This document shows positions 8,510-17,951 of a stretch of 50,062 bases of DNA, in pieces. A program made the translations under genes and the position numbers. Each line of letters starts with the position of its first letter. Within the stretch, counting starts at the first letter, position 1. Origin of the DNA: Bacteroidota bacterium (lineage in GTDB: Bacteria > Bacteroidota > Bacteroidia > AKYH767-A > OLB10); contig JAFDWZ010000038.1 in NCBI GenBank assembly GCA_018268195.1, forward strand, positions 16,772 through 66,833, written 5' to 3'. The notes beneath the pieces were generated by a model. That model ran no database searches, was not told the DNA's origin, and saw nothing but the letters and a program-made list of their open reading frames with translations.

Positions 8510-10597
8510 TTAATGATGTATAAATTTTACTGCCTTACTTTCATTTCCTGCAACCACTCTGAACATATACACACCATGTTGTAAATTGGGTATATGAATG
8601 TAATCTTCAACTTCACGACCTTGGTATTCTGATTTATACACCAATCGTCCTGTTACATCGTAAATCTGAACTTTAAAATTTTCGGATTTTAACAGTAAAA
8701 CAGAAAAGTGAATCACATTTCTTAACGGGTTTTGCAGTATGGAAACATTGATGTCGGAAGCGTTAGGATAAATTGCCGCTAATCGGTCAACCTGTAAATT
8801 GTCGATATAAAGAGAATTGGAATTACCTGAAATATTTTCGAATTTCAGAATAACAGATTTGTATGAAGCGAAATTTTTAAGGTTAATACTGTCTTTTCTC
8901 CATTGACCTGCCGAAGGTATAAACAAAGTCCCTGCGCTTCCTGTCGCAGTTGCCAAAGATTCATTTGATCTTGAATATACTTCGGTATAAGTTGCACCAC
9001 AATCAGTTGATGCCAGTACTTTTAATGTGTGGCCGGAAGATAGAGATGCATCATAAAGATATGCTATATCAAATGCAAGAATAGGCTCTGTGAGGGTTGT
9101 TAAATCTAAAGGCTCCAATTGTATATCATCAATACTTGCAGTACTTGTGTCATAAATCCATAGCGAAGCATTATCCACACTTGCAGCTAAACGCGTGCGC
9201 ATCCACGTTCCGTTATTATCCTGATTATTTATTTTCCAGGAATCAGAAGGGAATCTTTTGTTTTCAAAATTTTCAGAATAGGGGAGAGCAGTACCTGCAG
9301 TTTGTACATGGTAATAATTTACCAAAATATTGTTTGATAAATTTAAATCACCGGTGTTGGTTGCTTTCACGCTTAAATAATGCGTACCGGGAGTTGATTG
9401 AAATGCATTTAATGGTATGGTAAGAGTTTGTCCTGCAGTTAGCGAACCACTCCAGTTTTTGGTTTGTGGGGTATTGCTGTCTTCCTGAATAGTAAACACT
9501 ATGGAGGTAATTGCTGTTACGCCTACGTTTCTAATTACCACGGATGGTTTAATAGAGTCTGAACAAAAGACTCCTTCTGCATTATTAATTTTCACCAGTT
9601 CCAAATCGGTAGAGGAAACCACATTCTGGCAACCATTGGAAGTAAGCAATGGTGCACGCAGACTACTCAAGGCAGTATTCATTCTCAAAGATTGGCCTGC
9701 AGTAAAAATATTCATTCCAAAATCGTCAGTATAATCAAGGAAGTTCATAAACATGTCACCGTTGGGTCCATTATTGCAGCTGATAGTCGGAAAATTAGGT
9801 GTTCCGTAATGCGGTCCAGCCTGATTGGGGGTATCACTTACTTCATCTGAACCATCGCAAGTGTTGCCATCATCACCCCAAATGTGTATCAGATTTAGCC
9901 AGTGACCTGTTTCATGTGTTAGCGTTCTTCCTAAGTTATAGGTAGGATGCACTCCCACAGCATCTGGTCCGCCTACTGTTGAAAAACTTATGACCACACC
10001 GTCAAGAGTATCATTTGCAATACCCGGCATGGAAGCAAAACCCAGCAAATTGTTACTCAGGTTACATACCCAAACATTCAAGTATTTGTTTTTACTCCAA
10101 CCTTTCAATCCACCAAGTGCAGTTTTTTTCATGTCATCACCAATATCATAGGACAACCTTGAAGTTTGTTTTCGTTCAATACCGGAAGTGTGATTATTAT
10201 TCGGATCGCGCTGTGCAAGACAGAACTGAATGGAAGCACCCGCTGCCACACCCTGAAAAACTGAGGGTGTGCATTGTGCATCCTGATTTAAACGGTTGTA
10301 ATCATTATTCAGAACCTCGAGCTGTTCTAAAATTCTGCTGTCAGGCACATTCTGTTCAGGTGTGTTGTAAACGATATGAAACACTACTGGGATAGTTACA
10401 ACAGTTGAAGGACGCATGGCATTATTGTGCATCTTATGTTCAAACTCCGTATTTTGCCTTGTAATTTCCTCTTTCAGGTTTGGATTTTCAGATAAAATTT
10501 TCTGGGTATATTGGATGGTTTGGCAGCGCTCGTACTGTGCCAAAGCAGGCAATTGAAGCACAATAATGAAAAAGATGGTATTCAGAAAATATCGCAT
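8510..10597 (-). CDS. Secreted M43 (pappalysin-type) metalloprotease with T9SS sorting domain
   Basis: 695 residues with a signal peptide ending ALAQ (residue 21). The M43 catalytic domain spans about 65-315. The zinc site is HETGHWLNLIH (His228, Glu229, His232, His238), with the Asn in place of Gly that is common in Bacteroidota M43 enzymes. The Met-turn lies in GDMFMNFLDY (Met284). A CARDB-like beta domain (about 325-430) and a jelly-roll-like region (about 435-610, FENKRFPSDSW) follow. The last 80 residues form a type A sorting domain (SILQNPLRNVIHF, IYDVTGRLVY, GVYMFRVV, KAVKFIHH). The protein is expected to be exported by Sec, translocated by T9SS and anchored or released at the cell surface, where it degrades protein. 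A promoter-like motif lies just upstream of the ATG. Confidence 0.93.
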   Translation of the reverse strand: MRYFLNTIFFIIVLQLPALAQYERCQTIQYTQKILSENPNLKEEITRQNTEFEHKMHNNAMRPSTVVTIPVVFHIVYNTPEQNVPDSRILEQLEVLNNDYNRLNQDAQCTPSVFQGVAAGASIQFCLAQRDPNNNHTSGIERKQTSRLSYDIGDDMKKTALGGLKGWSKNKYLNVWVCNLSNNLLGFASMPGIANDTLDGVVISFSTVGGPDAVGVHPTYNLGRTLTHETGHWLNLIHIWGDDGNTCDGSDEVSDTPNQAGPHYGTPNFPTISCNNGPNGDMFMNFLDYTDDFGMNIFTAGQSLRMNTALSSLRAPLLTSNGCQNVVSSTDLELVKINNAEGVFCSDSIKPSVVIRNVGVTAITSIVFTIQEDSNTPQTKNWSGSLTAGQTLTIPLNAFQSTPGTHYLSVKATNTGDLNLSNNILVNYYHVQTAGTALPYSENFENKRFPSDSWKINNQDNNGTWMRTRLAASVDNASLWIYDTSTASIDDIQLEPLDLTTLTEPILAFDIAYLYDASLSSGHTLKVLASTDCGATYTEVYSRSNESLATATGSAGTLFIPSAGQWRKDSINLKNFASYKSVILKFENISGNSNSLYIDNLQVDRLAAIYPNASDINVSILQNPLRNVIHFSVLLLKSENFKVQIYDVTGRLVYKSEYQGREVEDYIHIPNLQHGVYMFRVVAGNESKAVKFIHH

Positions 10598-10618
10598 ATT
10601 ATGATATTATTGGTTGTA

Positions 10619-10649
10619 CAAATTTAAACTATTATTTTTTGGAGTCAAC
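10619..10649 (-). promoter_or_regulatory. Candidate Bacteroidota promoter for the M43 protease gene
   Basis: On the minus strand GTTG (3 of 4 to the -33 TTTG) is followed after 19 bases by TAAATTTG (10626-10619), a full TAnnTTTG match. The ATG is 21 bases further on. This suggests the protease can be transcribed independently of the upstream GT4 gene, whose stop it overlaps. Confidence 0.55.
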
Positions 10650-11777
10650 AGCATGAAACAATTCAGTTATTCGGGTTATCATTTTTGCCCATCCGAATTT
10701 ACTTTTTTCATCTGCTGCACCTGCCTCCATCTTACTTTTTAAGTTCTGATTATAAAATTTACTGATAGCATCGGCAATAGATTTTGGTTGGGTATCTGTC
10801 ACAAACCCTGAAACACCATCGGTTACAATTTCTGCAAGTCCACCTACATTGGTCACAATCATCGGCTTGTTGAAACTATATGCTATTTGTGTAACTCCAC
10901 TTTGTGTTGCTTCACGATAGGGTTGTACAACCACGTCAGCTGCACTGAAATAGTTTTTCACATTTTCCTTCGGAATATAACCGTCAGCAATGTGTATTCG
11001 TGAACTGAGGTGATGTTTTTCAATCAAATCAAAATAGGGTTTTTTATCCTCATAAAACTCTCCGGCAACAAGCAGATGAATGCTTTCATCAACATATTGC
11101 ATGGCTTCAATCAAAAGGTCAAGTCCCTTATAATGTCTGATAAATCCAAAAAACAAAATGTACTTTTTTGTTTTATCCAATTTCAACTCATCACAGGCTT
11201 TGTTACGTTCAACTATTTCACCGAAAATATTGTAAATAGGGTGTGGAGTAAAATACACCGGCTTTGTTTTGGTAAATAGTTCAATGTCTTGTTTCACTTT
11301 TTCAGACATTACAACAAATGCATCGCATGATTTTATGAAATATTTTGTAAGTGATTTATCACCCATACGTTTTTCATGCGGTATCACATTATCGGTAATG
11401 GCTATTATCTGAATATTGTTCTTCCTCAATTTGCGTGAAATGTAACCAAGACAAGGTGCCATAAACGGCAACCAGTATCTTACAATAACTAACTGAGGGT
11501 TTAGATTCTTAATATACCTGATAGTTTTAAGCCAGCTTAATGGATTGATAGAATTAACTATTGGTGTTATCTTAAACGGATGATGGATTTCGGAAGTCTC
11601 ATACTGTGTGGTTCCCGGAAAAAGAAAGGATGGATACTGCAAGGAGAAACTTACAATTTCTGTTTTCACTCCTGATTTTATCAGATTTTCGCAGAGTGCT
11701 TCATTCAAATTGGCAATGCCGCCTCTTAGTGGATAAGCGGGCCCAAGTATTACTGTAGAATGTAATGGTTTCGACAT
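10632..11777 (-). CDS. GT4 family glycosyltransferase
   Basis: 381 residues with a GT-B fold. The N-terminus GPAYPLRGGIANLNEALCEN is the usual acceptor-domain opening with a GGI loop. The C-terminal domain has KYILFFGFIRHYKGLDLLIEA (about 206-226), AADVVVQPYREATQSGVTQIAYSFNKPMI (the E..G donor-binding loop, about 279-307) and TNVGGLAEIV. It should move a sugar from a nucleotide sugar to a lipid-linked or polysaccharide acceptor in the cytoplasm. The start lies 5 bases after the DUF1569 stop, and that gene lies 5 bases after the S8 protease, so the three are probably one transcript. The substrate is unknown. Glycosylation of exported proteins or of A-LPS is an inference from context only. Confidence 0.9.
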   Translation of the reverse strand: MSKPLHSTVILGPAYPLRGGIANLNEALCENLIKSGVKTEIVSFSLQYPSFLFPGTTQYETSEIHHPFKITPIVNSINPLSWLKTIRYIKNLNPQLVIVRYWLPFMAPCLGYISRKLRKNNIQIIAITDNVIPHEKRMGDKSLTKYFIKSCDAFVVMSEKVKQDIELFTKTKPVYFTPHPIYNIFGEIVERNKACDELKLDKTKKYILFFGFIRHYKGLDLLIEAMQYVDESIHLLVAGEFYEDKKPYFDLIEKHHLSSRIHIADGYIPKENVKNYFSAADVVVQPYREATQSGVTQIAYSFNKPMIVTNVGGLAEIVTDGVSGFVTDTQPKSIADAISKFYNQNLKSKMEAGAADEKSKFGWAKMITRITELFHAVDSKK

Positions 11778-11782
11778 CAGGG

Positions 11783-12250
11783 TTAATCTATCAACTTAAA
11801 CTGACGCAAATGATGGCTGAAATGTTTGTGCAACAATTGTATGTTTTCTTCAAAATTCAGTTCTCCGAAAAATGGATTTACAATTGTTTTATGTTCATCA
11901 TCCTTAAAGTACAACTCTAACCTGCTTATACTGTTTTCTAATCGTGCAATTGCTTCATTTAAGCCGGCAAGTTTAACAGGAGCAGGTGTTTCGCTCATTA
12001 AAATATTTTTAGTGTTAGGTTTAAATTCTTTTTCGCTCATCATGAAATTTCTGAAACCAGGTAGCTGATCGGCAGGGGTCAGAATTTTGCGATTGTTAAT
12101 GCCTGTTGCATCATCAATAGCATCACACAGATGTTCTATCATTTGCTGTGCATTCATTTTGCCCCATTCAGGTGTCTCGTTACCTTTCAGAGATTTTAGT
12201 AGCTGAATAGCATCTTTCTTAATAAAACTAAGTTTTTCTTGGTTTACCAT
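11783..12250 (-). CDS. DUF1569 / DinB-like four-helix protein
   Basis: 155 residues, mostly helical. NAQQMIEHLCDAIDDATGI (about 34-52) and the C-terminal NPFFGELNFEENIQLLHKHFSHHLRQF (about 126-152) match the DUF1569/DinB_2 type of the DinB-YfiT superfamily. His residues at HLCD, HKHFSHH are placed as in metal-binding members. Some relatives are thiol-dependent S-transferases, but no function can be assigned to this protein. It sits between an S8 protease gene and a GT4 gene with 5-base gaps on both sides. Confidence 0.8.
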   Translation of the reverse strand: MVNQEKLSFIKKDAIQLLKSLKGNETPEWGKMNAQQMIEHLCDAIDDATGINNRKILTPADQLPGFRNFMMSEKEFKPNTKNILMSETPAPVKLAGLNEAIARLENSISRLELYFKDDEHKTIVNPFFGELNFEENIQLLHKHFSHHLRQFKLID

Positions 12251-12255
12251 ATTTA

Positions 12256-15096
12256 TTATCTGACTAAAAGTTTGCTGTGAAGTTGTGTTGTTTGAGTAAT
12301 AATATTTATTTGATAAATTCCTTGCTGCATACCTGTTGTTAAAAAATGTAATTGCTGTTGTCCTGCTCCTGAATAAGGCCTTTGAATGACGATGCGCCCG
12401 GTCATATCACAAATTTGCACAATACCTTCATTCATCACCTTGCTTTCTATGATTAGTGTAAAATAATTTTCAGCAGGATTGGGGAATAAAGTTGCAATCA
12501 CACCATCAGAATATACTTCGGCAATTCCAACACTGTTGTATTTTATCTGAGCTGCTGCGGCAGCATCTGTAATGTCCGTTAAATTATCACCTCCAACCAA
12601 AGCAAAGGCAACTTTCACAGAGTCGCCAGCAGCTACGGTAAAGGGGCCGCTACTCAACAGCATACTGATATCAGTGCCATTGCCTGTCATACCGGCTTGC
12701 AAACGTGCCGGACCACTCATACACAGATATTTTTCTTGTCTCGAAAAGCCATCATAAATATTAACACTGCCATCTGAACCATCGTTGTTTATGGCATAAT
12801 AATTTGCATTGCCCGAAGTGAGCAATTTAATGCCTGCATAGTTGCTGTTGGAAGTAACTTCAAATGCATATCCCAACTTATTAGCAGCATCATATAATGC
12901 ACGGTTTGTAGCGTAGGTACTTGCTGTTATATCCCAGTCGCAGTATATGCCTGCATACAAATCCTGATAGTTATTCGTGCTGCTGTTTTTTATGTTGTAT
13001 TCAACAATCACATATTTAAGGTCAGCTGGAGTGCTCCATGCATACGTGTTGTGCTGAACTTCCACACCTATAGGAAGGCTGTTGCCTGAATCATTAAATC
13101 TTGTAGTTAAATCATACTCTGAAACAACTGAAGGATGAACCTCACGGATGTAATCAATAGTTGAAAAATCCTGATCGGTATTTCCTGCAGGCATTCCAAC
13201 CACGGCATCGCTGCTCATGCTGTCGTTCACTCCAATCATCAAACTACCGAGGTATAGCAGGCTTTCACTTCCGTTTTGTGTAAAACCAATTCCTTGAGTT
13301 CCGGTGGCATCGTTATATCCAATGCGTCCTTTACTTGTTATGCTAACACCAATATCATTAATTAACACATTCAGATAATCTACATTCACAGTCAACTCAA
13401 ATTGCTGAATATCGGAATATCCGTTGGCACTGAAGGTATATGTGAAAATCACCTTGGAATTGCGAGGTACGGTAGGTGCAATCATTACTTCAAATGGAAT
13501 GGTTCTGTTGCTGTCGGATTGCATCGTGCCAAGATTGCCAATGCTGAAAGTGTTGTTCAATAACACAATATCAGATGAATTGCAGGTGAGTGTAACATTC
13601 AGATTACTTGTTGCATCGAGAAGGTTGGTAAAACGTGCACTTATTCTCAATGTATCTCCCGCAATATATGCCTCATCATTATGGTCAGTGATATAGGTGT
13701 CAAACGCTCGTACTGATTGAGCTGGCTCGGTTAAAGCTCTGAAAAGATTTACTCGTCCTTTGCCCAGCTTATTCACAAAAGTTGCATTGCCGGGAATGGT
13801 ATCAATGTTGTCGCACGTTGCTCGAATACGTTCACCTATCTGAAGCGCAGTAAGCGAAGGAAACTGTGCTTTTACCAAAGCAGCAATAGCGGATGTTTGT
13901 GGAGCAGCTTCTGAGGTTCCTCCCGAATACCAATAAGCAGGGGAGACTCCTGTCGGAAAAATTGAAAATATTTTATCTCCGGGCGCACACACATCAACAT
14001 AACTGCCATAGCTGCTGCCTGAAGTTGGCGATGAGGTCCATTTGATGTCGGACGAATCGGTTCCGGCAACACTTAAAACATATTGATAAGATGCAGGATA
14101 AAATGGCGCATCGTTATTAGCATTGCCTGCAGCAGCAACTACCAATGCATTCTTATTGAAAGTAGCATAGTTGATAATATCCTGTGAAAATTGCGACCGG
14201 CCAAATCCACCCCATGAACAATTGATTACAGAGCATCCATGGTCGGCAGCATATACTATGGCATCGTCACCATTTACAATGATATTTGAGTTGGGAGCAC
14301 AGCGTACAGGAAGAAATTTGGTTTTAAATCCAACTCCTGCAATTCCACGAACATTATCGGTTTCGGCACTGGCAATTCCTGCAACAAAATTACCATGTAA
14401 TGGCACTACACCTTGCACATCACTGTTGTCATAAGCAACATTCCATCCCATAAAATTATCTACATATCCGTCTCCATCATCATCAACTCCGTTTATTGGG
14501 TCGGCATAATTATATTTTATCTGATGTATAAGCTCCGGATGTATCGTGTCAATGCCTGTATCGGTAATGCCTATAACAATATTGGTATCGCCTTTCTGAA
14601 TGTCCCAACCTTCAAATGTTCGTATGTTCTTGTGAAAATACTGATATTGATAAGTGGCAAGTGTGTCATTGGGAGTGTACAAAGGTTTGTTGATATAAAC
14701 CGGTTCGGCATAGCTGATTTCATTATTCAGCATAAGTAAATTAATGGCCTTATCAACGGGAACAGATTTGTTGAATTCAGCTACATAAATCAAGGAAAGA
14801 TCGGTCAGGTTAAAACCCTCCTTATTTATCTGATGGGCAGGAGGTCTGTGGTTCGGAAATTTTTTCTTTAATTGTGTTACTCCCAAAGTCGCTAATGATT
14901 TGTTTATACCTGAAATTGCAATGGAATTACCTGAACAATAACTCCTGAAATCAGGTTTGATTTTTAAAATCAGTGTTCCTGGAAGGTAATCCTGCGAGGT
15001 AATATTTTCAGGAAATGTAAAACGATTTTGAGGTGTCTGGGCGAAAAGTATTTGTGATAATAACAGCCAAAAACCTGTTAACGATATAAACTTCAT
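12256..15096 (-). CDS. Secreted S8 subtilisin-like protease with T9SS sorting domain
   Basis: 946 residues from the ATG at 15096; a longer frame begins with TTG at 15105 but the signal peptide MKFISLTGFWLLLSQILFAQ favours the ATG. A propeptide-like region precedes the catalytic domain. The triad is Asp about 179 (ITDTGID), His about 234 (PLHGNFVAGI) and Ser about 395 (SGGTSEAAP), with the oxyanion Asn in AAAGNAN. A calcium-site-like insertion (VDDDGDGYVDN) follows the Asp region, as in many Bacteroidota S8 enzymes. Beta-rich modules occupy about 450-850. The C-terminal 80 residues are a type A sorting domain (LFPNPAENYFTL, ICDMTGRIV, GIYQINIIT, HSKLLVR). It is expected to be a surface or secreted endopeptidase. 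Confidence 0.94.
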   Translation of the reverse strand: MKFISLTGFWLLLSQILFAQTPQNRFTFPENITSQDYLPGTLILKIKPDFRSYCSGNSIAISGINKSLATLGVTQLKKKFPNHRPPAHQINKEGFNLTDLSLIYVAEFNKSVPVDKAINLLMLNNEISYAEPVYINKPLYTPNDTLATYQYQYFHKNIRTFEGWDIQKGDTNIVIGITDTGIDTIHPELIHQIKYNYADPINGVDDDGDGYVDNFMGWNVAYDNSDVQGVVPLHGNFVAGIASAETDNVRGIAGVGFKTKFLPVRCAPNSNIIVNGDDAIVYAADHGCSVINCSWGGFGRSQFSQDIINYATFNKNALVVAAAGNANNDAPFYPASYQYVLSVAGTDSSDIKWTSSPTSGSSYGSYVDVCAPGDKIFSIFPTGVSPAYWYSGGTSEAAPQTSAIAALVKAQFPSLTALQIGERIRATCDNIDTIPGNATFVNKLGKGRVNLFRALTEPAQSVRAFDTYITDHNDEAYIAGDTLRISARFTNLLDATSNLNVTLTCNSSDIVLLNNTFSIGNLGTMQSDSNRTIPFEVMIAPTVPRNSKVIFTYTFSANGYSDIQQFELTVNVDYLNVLINDIGVSITSKGRIGYNDATGTQGIGFTQNGSESLLYLGSLMIGVNDSMSSDAVVGMPAGNTDQDFSTIDYIREVHPSVVSEYDLTTRFNDSGNSLPIGVEVQHNTYAWSTPADLKYVIVEYNIKNSSTNNYQDLYAGIYCDWDITASTYATNRALYDAANKLGYAFEVTSNSNYAGIKLLTSGNANYYAINNDGSDGSVNIYDGFSRQEKYLCMSGPARLQAGMTGNGTDISMLLSSGPFTVAAGDSVKVAFALVGGDNLTDITDAAAAAQIKYNSVGIAEVYSDGVIATLFPNPAENYFTLIIESKVMNEGIVQICDMTGRIVIQRPYSGAGQQQLHFLTTGMQQGIYQINIITQTTQLHSKLLVR

Positions 15097-15112
15097 GGCG
15101 AACAAATTGATA

Positions 15113-15120
15113 CAAATTTA
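15113..15120 (-). promoter_or_regulatory. Candidate Bacteroidota -7 box for the S8 protease operon
   Basis: On the minus strand TAAATTTG matches TAnnTTTG and ends 16 bases before the ATG at 15096. No clear -33 TTTG. The position implies a very short leader and supports the ATG rather than the TTG at 15105. Confidence 0.45.
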
Positions 15121-15232
15121 AAGTTAAACAATTCAATATTTCTTACTGCGTAAATATACTGACAAAATTTTACGATAAGATGATAAGTCAATTAAAGAAT
15201 TTAAGGATTGATATGTTAAAAATTTTACTTTT

Positions 15233-15763
15233 ATGCCGTTTAAAGAATTGGAGCTAATGGATAATAGTTCAATTATTCTGAACCATGTTCAGATTCAGCA
15301 GAAAATAAGACGGATTGCCTGCCAGATTTATGAAGACAATTTGGAGGAAAAGCAATTGTTTATTGCCGGCATTGCAAATACGGGCTACGTGTTTGCAAAG
15401 AAACTTCTCGAGCAGTTTAGAAAAGATTATTCAATGGAGGTTACTTTGTTGGAGATTGTACTCGATAAAGAGGACCCTTTGCATGTTGAAGTAAAAGGTA
15501 TTACAAAACCTGCTGATCTTAAAAACAAAGTAGTAATTGTTGTTGATGATGTGCTGCATTCGGGACGTACACTTTTGCATAGCCTGCGCCCGTTTTTAGA
15601 GGCGGATGTTAAAAAAATAAGAACAGTATTGCTTGTTGACCGTGATCACAAACGTTATCCTGTAGCTGCGGATTATGTTGGACTTACTCTTTCCACAACG
15701 TTTAAAGAGCATATAGTAGCCGACTTGAAGAAAGGTAAAAATGATGCCGTTTATCTGACCTGA
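15233..15763 (+). CDS. PyrR-like phosphoribosyltransferase
   Basis: 176 residues, about the size of PyrR (180). The PRPP-binding loop is VVIVVDDVLHSGRTL (about 100-114). The later VLLVDRDHKRYPVAADYVGLTL (about 135-156) aligns with the PyrR signature LVDRGHRELPIRPDYVG. PyrR proteins have uracil phosphoribosyltransferase activity and, in Firmicutes, attenuate pyr operons; no pyr genes are near, so a salvage enzyme is as likely as a regulator. An internal ATG at 15257 has GGAG 4 bases upstream and would remove 8 residues. It is followed by the vWA protein gene after 5 bases. Confidence 0.85.
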   Translation: MPFKELELMDNSSIILNHVQIQQKIRRIACQIYEDNLEEKQLFIAGIANTGYVFAKKLLEQFRKDYSMEVTLLEIVLDKEDPLHVEVKGITKPADLKNKVVIVVDDVLHSGRTLLHSLRPFLEADVKKIRTVLLVDRDHKRYPVAADYVGLTLSTTFKEHIVADLKKGKNDAVYLT

Positions 15764-15768
15764 AAAAA

Positions 15769-17100
15769 ATGAAATTACTGCTTAAGAATTTCCTTTTTGT
15801 AATACTTTTTCCCGCAGCGTCCTACTGTCAGAATACCTGCTTTAAAATGCAATGGCTCCAGTCGCCAGGTAAATATTCAAAAGAAATTGAGAAACGTTTT
15901 GTAACAGATTTTACTCCTGTGTTTACTCCTGCAACCTCTCCTGATTTTGTAATTCTGGAAAATGGCTATGCCAAATCAACTATTAAGAACAAAGGATCAT
16001 GGAATGGAGTATCCAATGATTATTTTGTGGATACTATTACCTTTATTTATACGGACTATCCTAAGAACATAAACTTCTGGCTTACCAATTATCATGCTTT
16101 ACTTGCCAACCGGTTGATAGAGCTTTTCAAGTTAGATCCATCATTGAATAATGACAGTATTGTATTTAAAATTCTTTTGCAGACTTCCTGTAATTCTGAT
16201 GCTGAAGCAAGAAAAATGTTTCATGGTATAGCAATTCACGAATCGCCAATTCAAGTAGCTTCAGACAGCAGTAAAGTGCCGGAAAATATCCTAAAAACGG
16301 ACACTGCATACACTCCTAAAATTCAAAATACAGATGCAGCTAATCTTGCAGCGATACGAAAAATCAACAGCTTTATTGCAGGCAACGGAGGTATTACAGA
16401 TAGTGTGGTTTATAAAGTTTTTGCACGCCACCCTGAATGGACAAAGTCATTGGTAATTATGGACTGGACAGGGAGCATGTATCCTTATGGAGCGCAAGCA
16501 GTATTGTGGCATTCATTGAACCTGAAGAAATCAGGTATTCGTTATTTCGTTTTTTTTAACGATGGTAATATGGAAAAGAAAAAGAAGATTGGACGAACAC
16601 GAGGAATTTATTTTGAAAAAGCCGAAAACATTAACAAGATAATTGCATTACTCAACAAAGTTAAAGCACGCGGCAATGGTGGCGACCCTGAAGAAAATGA
16701 TTTAGAGGCTGTAATAAAAGGAATTCAAAAATATCCGGATTTTAAAGAAGTGATTTTAATTGCTGATAATAACTCATGTATGCGCGATTTCTGTTTGTAT
16801 CAGGAGATAAATGTTCCGGTGAAAATTATTCTGTGCGGAACCTATACAGGAATCAACCCTCAGTATATTAATCTTGCTTACAAAACAAAGGGTAGTATTC
16901 ATACCATGGAAGACGACATCAGCGATTTTTACAACAGAACACAATCAGATGCCACTTTTATGATTGATGAATTGGAATATCGTTTTAACAGAAAACGTGA
17001 TTTGTTTGAATATACCAGCAAAACAGAGAAAAGTGACCCGCATTATTGCGAACCATTTTACAAGAAGAAACATTGCAAGTGTGAAAAAAATCAAAACTAA
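15769..17100 (+). CDS. Secreted vWA-like protein, Cys-rich C-terminus
   Basis: 443 residues with a signal peptide (MKLLLKNFLFVILFPAASYC) and no named family that I recognise. From about 225 the sequence has the strand-loop order of a von Willebrand factor A domain: SLVIMDWTGSMYPYG carries a MIDAS-like DxTGS (Asp232, Thr234, Ser236), then IRYFVFFNDG, GNGGDPEENDLEAVIKGI (the GGxxPE loop seen in vWA proteins) and KEVILIADNN. The first 200 residues are less ordered. Cysteines occur at 20, 24 and 141 and cluster at the C-terminus (HYCEPFYKKKHCKCEKNQN). Export suggests a periplasmic or outer-membrane role in metal-dependent protein binding. It follows the PRTase gene after 5 bases and precedes an outer-membrane barrel gene. 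Confidence 0.88.
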   Translation: MKLLLKNFLFVILFPAASYCQNTCFKMQWLQSPGKYSKEIEKRFVTDFTPVFTPATSPDFVILENGYAKSTIKNKGSWNGVSNDYFVDTITFIYTDYPKNINFWLTNYHALLANRLIELFKLDPSLNNDSIVFKILLQTSCNSDAEARKMFHGIAIHESPIQVASDSSKVPENILKTDTAYTPKIQNTDAANLAAIRKINSFIAGNGGITDSVVYKVFARHPEWTKSLVIMDWTGSMYPYGAQAVLWHSLNLKKSGIRYFVFFNDGNMEKKKKIGRTRGIYFEKAENINKIIALLNKVKARGNGGDPEENDLEAVIKGIQKYPDFKEVILIADNNSCMRDFCLYQEINVPVKIILCGTYTGINPQYINLAYKTKGSIHTMEDDISDFYNRTQSDATFMIDELEYRFNRKRDLFEYTSKTEKSDPHYCEPFYKKKHCKCEKNQN

Positions 17101-17142
17101 ATACGAATGATGCTCCCTTTTTTTAATGTATAGTTGCCCGGT

Positions 17143-17877
17143 ATGATAAGTATGAGAGGAAAAATATATTTTTTCATTGCTTTTGTTTTACTGTTCTTAT
17201 CGCAAAAATCTGTTGCGCAAAAGGGAATAATCACCGCAGGATTTCAGTTTAAACCAATATTTAACAATGATTTTTTTGGTGCCGGTGCACAGTCAGTAAG
17301 CAAAGGTGGTGCAATGGTAACAGTGAAACCCAATTCAGGATACTGCGCAGGAATGGTTATCAGAAGAGGATTCAGCAATCGCATATCTCTTGAGTCAGGA
17401 ATAAATTACACACGAAGAAATTATACCATTCAACTCACCGATACAAATTATTCGCATCAGAATAATTTCAAATTTATAGGCTACGAAATTCCGGTTTCGT
17501 TGCTGGTGTACATTCGTCTGGGTCAGAAAATATTTATGGATGCATCCTTAGGCAATTCTTTTGATTTTTATCCATCTGATATTTATATTGGTGATGATGA
17601 GTTTGAAAGCGAAGGGCTGAGAAAGAGCTGGATAAAACCTGCACTTATCGCAAATCTGGGCGCTGAATACCGGACAGAAAAGGCAGGATATTTTTATTTG
17701 GGATTTTCCTTCCACCGTCCTTACAGTTTTATTTATCGCTCACGCACACTCTTCAGCCATAAAAATTATCAGATATTTCAGACAGATATTTCAGGCAATT
17801 ATCTCACAGTAGATATCCGTTACTTTTTTAACGAAGAACCTCTTAATAAACAAAAGAAGAGGTATGATGATGAATGA
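17143..17877 (+). CDS. Outer-membrane beta-barrel protein (PorT-like fold)
   Basis: About 244 residues. The signal peptide MRGKIYFFIAFVLLFLSQKS..AQ can start from ATG 17143 or ATG 17152; a longer TTG frame from 17134 is unlikely. After the signal the protein shows amphipathic strands with aromatic ends (ITAGFQFKPIF, RISLESGINYTRRNYTIQL, YEIPVSLLVYIRLGQKIFMDASLG, ANLGAEYRTEKAGYFYLGFSFHRPY, YLTVDIRYFF), as in small outer-membrane barrels of the porin family OMP_b-brl_2. It likely sits in the outer membrane. The substrate is unknown, and it may act with the preceding secreted vWA protein. Confidence 0.8.
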   Translation: MISMRGKIYFFIAFVLLFLSQKSVAQKGIITAGFQFKPIFNNDFFGAGAQSVSKGGAMVTVKPNSGYCAGMVIRRGFSNRISLESGINYTRRNYTIQLTDTNYSHQNNFKFIGYEIPVSLLVYIRLGQKIFMDASLGNSFDFYPSDIYIGDDEFESEGLRKSWIKPALIANLGAEYRTEKAGYFYLGFSFHRPYSFIYRSRTLFSHKNYQIFQTDISGNYLTVDIRYFFNEEPLNKQKKRYDDE

Positions 17878-17891
17878 ATAATGATTCACAG

Positions 17892-17921
17892 TTTGAATCA
17901 AGAATTTTTAAGGTAACTTTG
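17892..17921 (+). promoter_or_regulatory. Bacteroidota promoter for the RND efflux operon
   Basis: TTTG at 17892-17895 and TAACTTTG at 17914-17921 match both the -33 and -7 consensus elements with 18 bases between them. The start codon of the adaptor gene is 30 bases downstream of the -7 box. This is the best promoter in the window. Confidence 0.75.
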
Positions 17922-17951
17922 CATCTTTTTCAGAATAAATAATTGAATTTA

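Noticed and set aside
10015..10395. 126-codon plus-strand frame inside the M43 protease
   Set aside because: Antisense shadow over the metalloprotease domain, with no recognisable domain.
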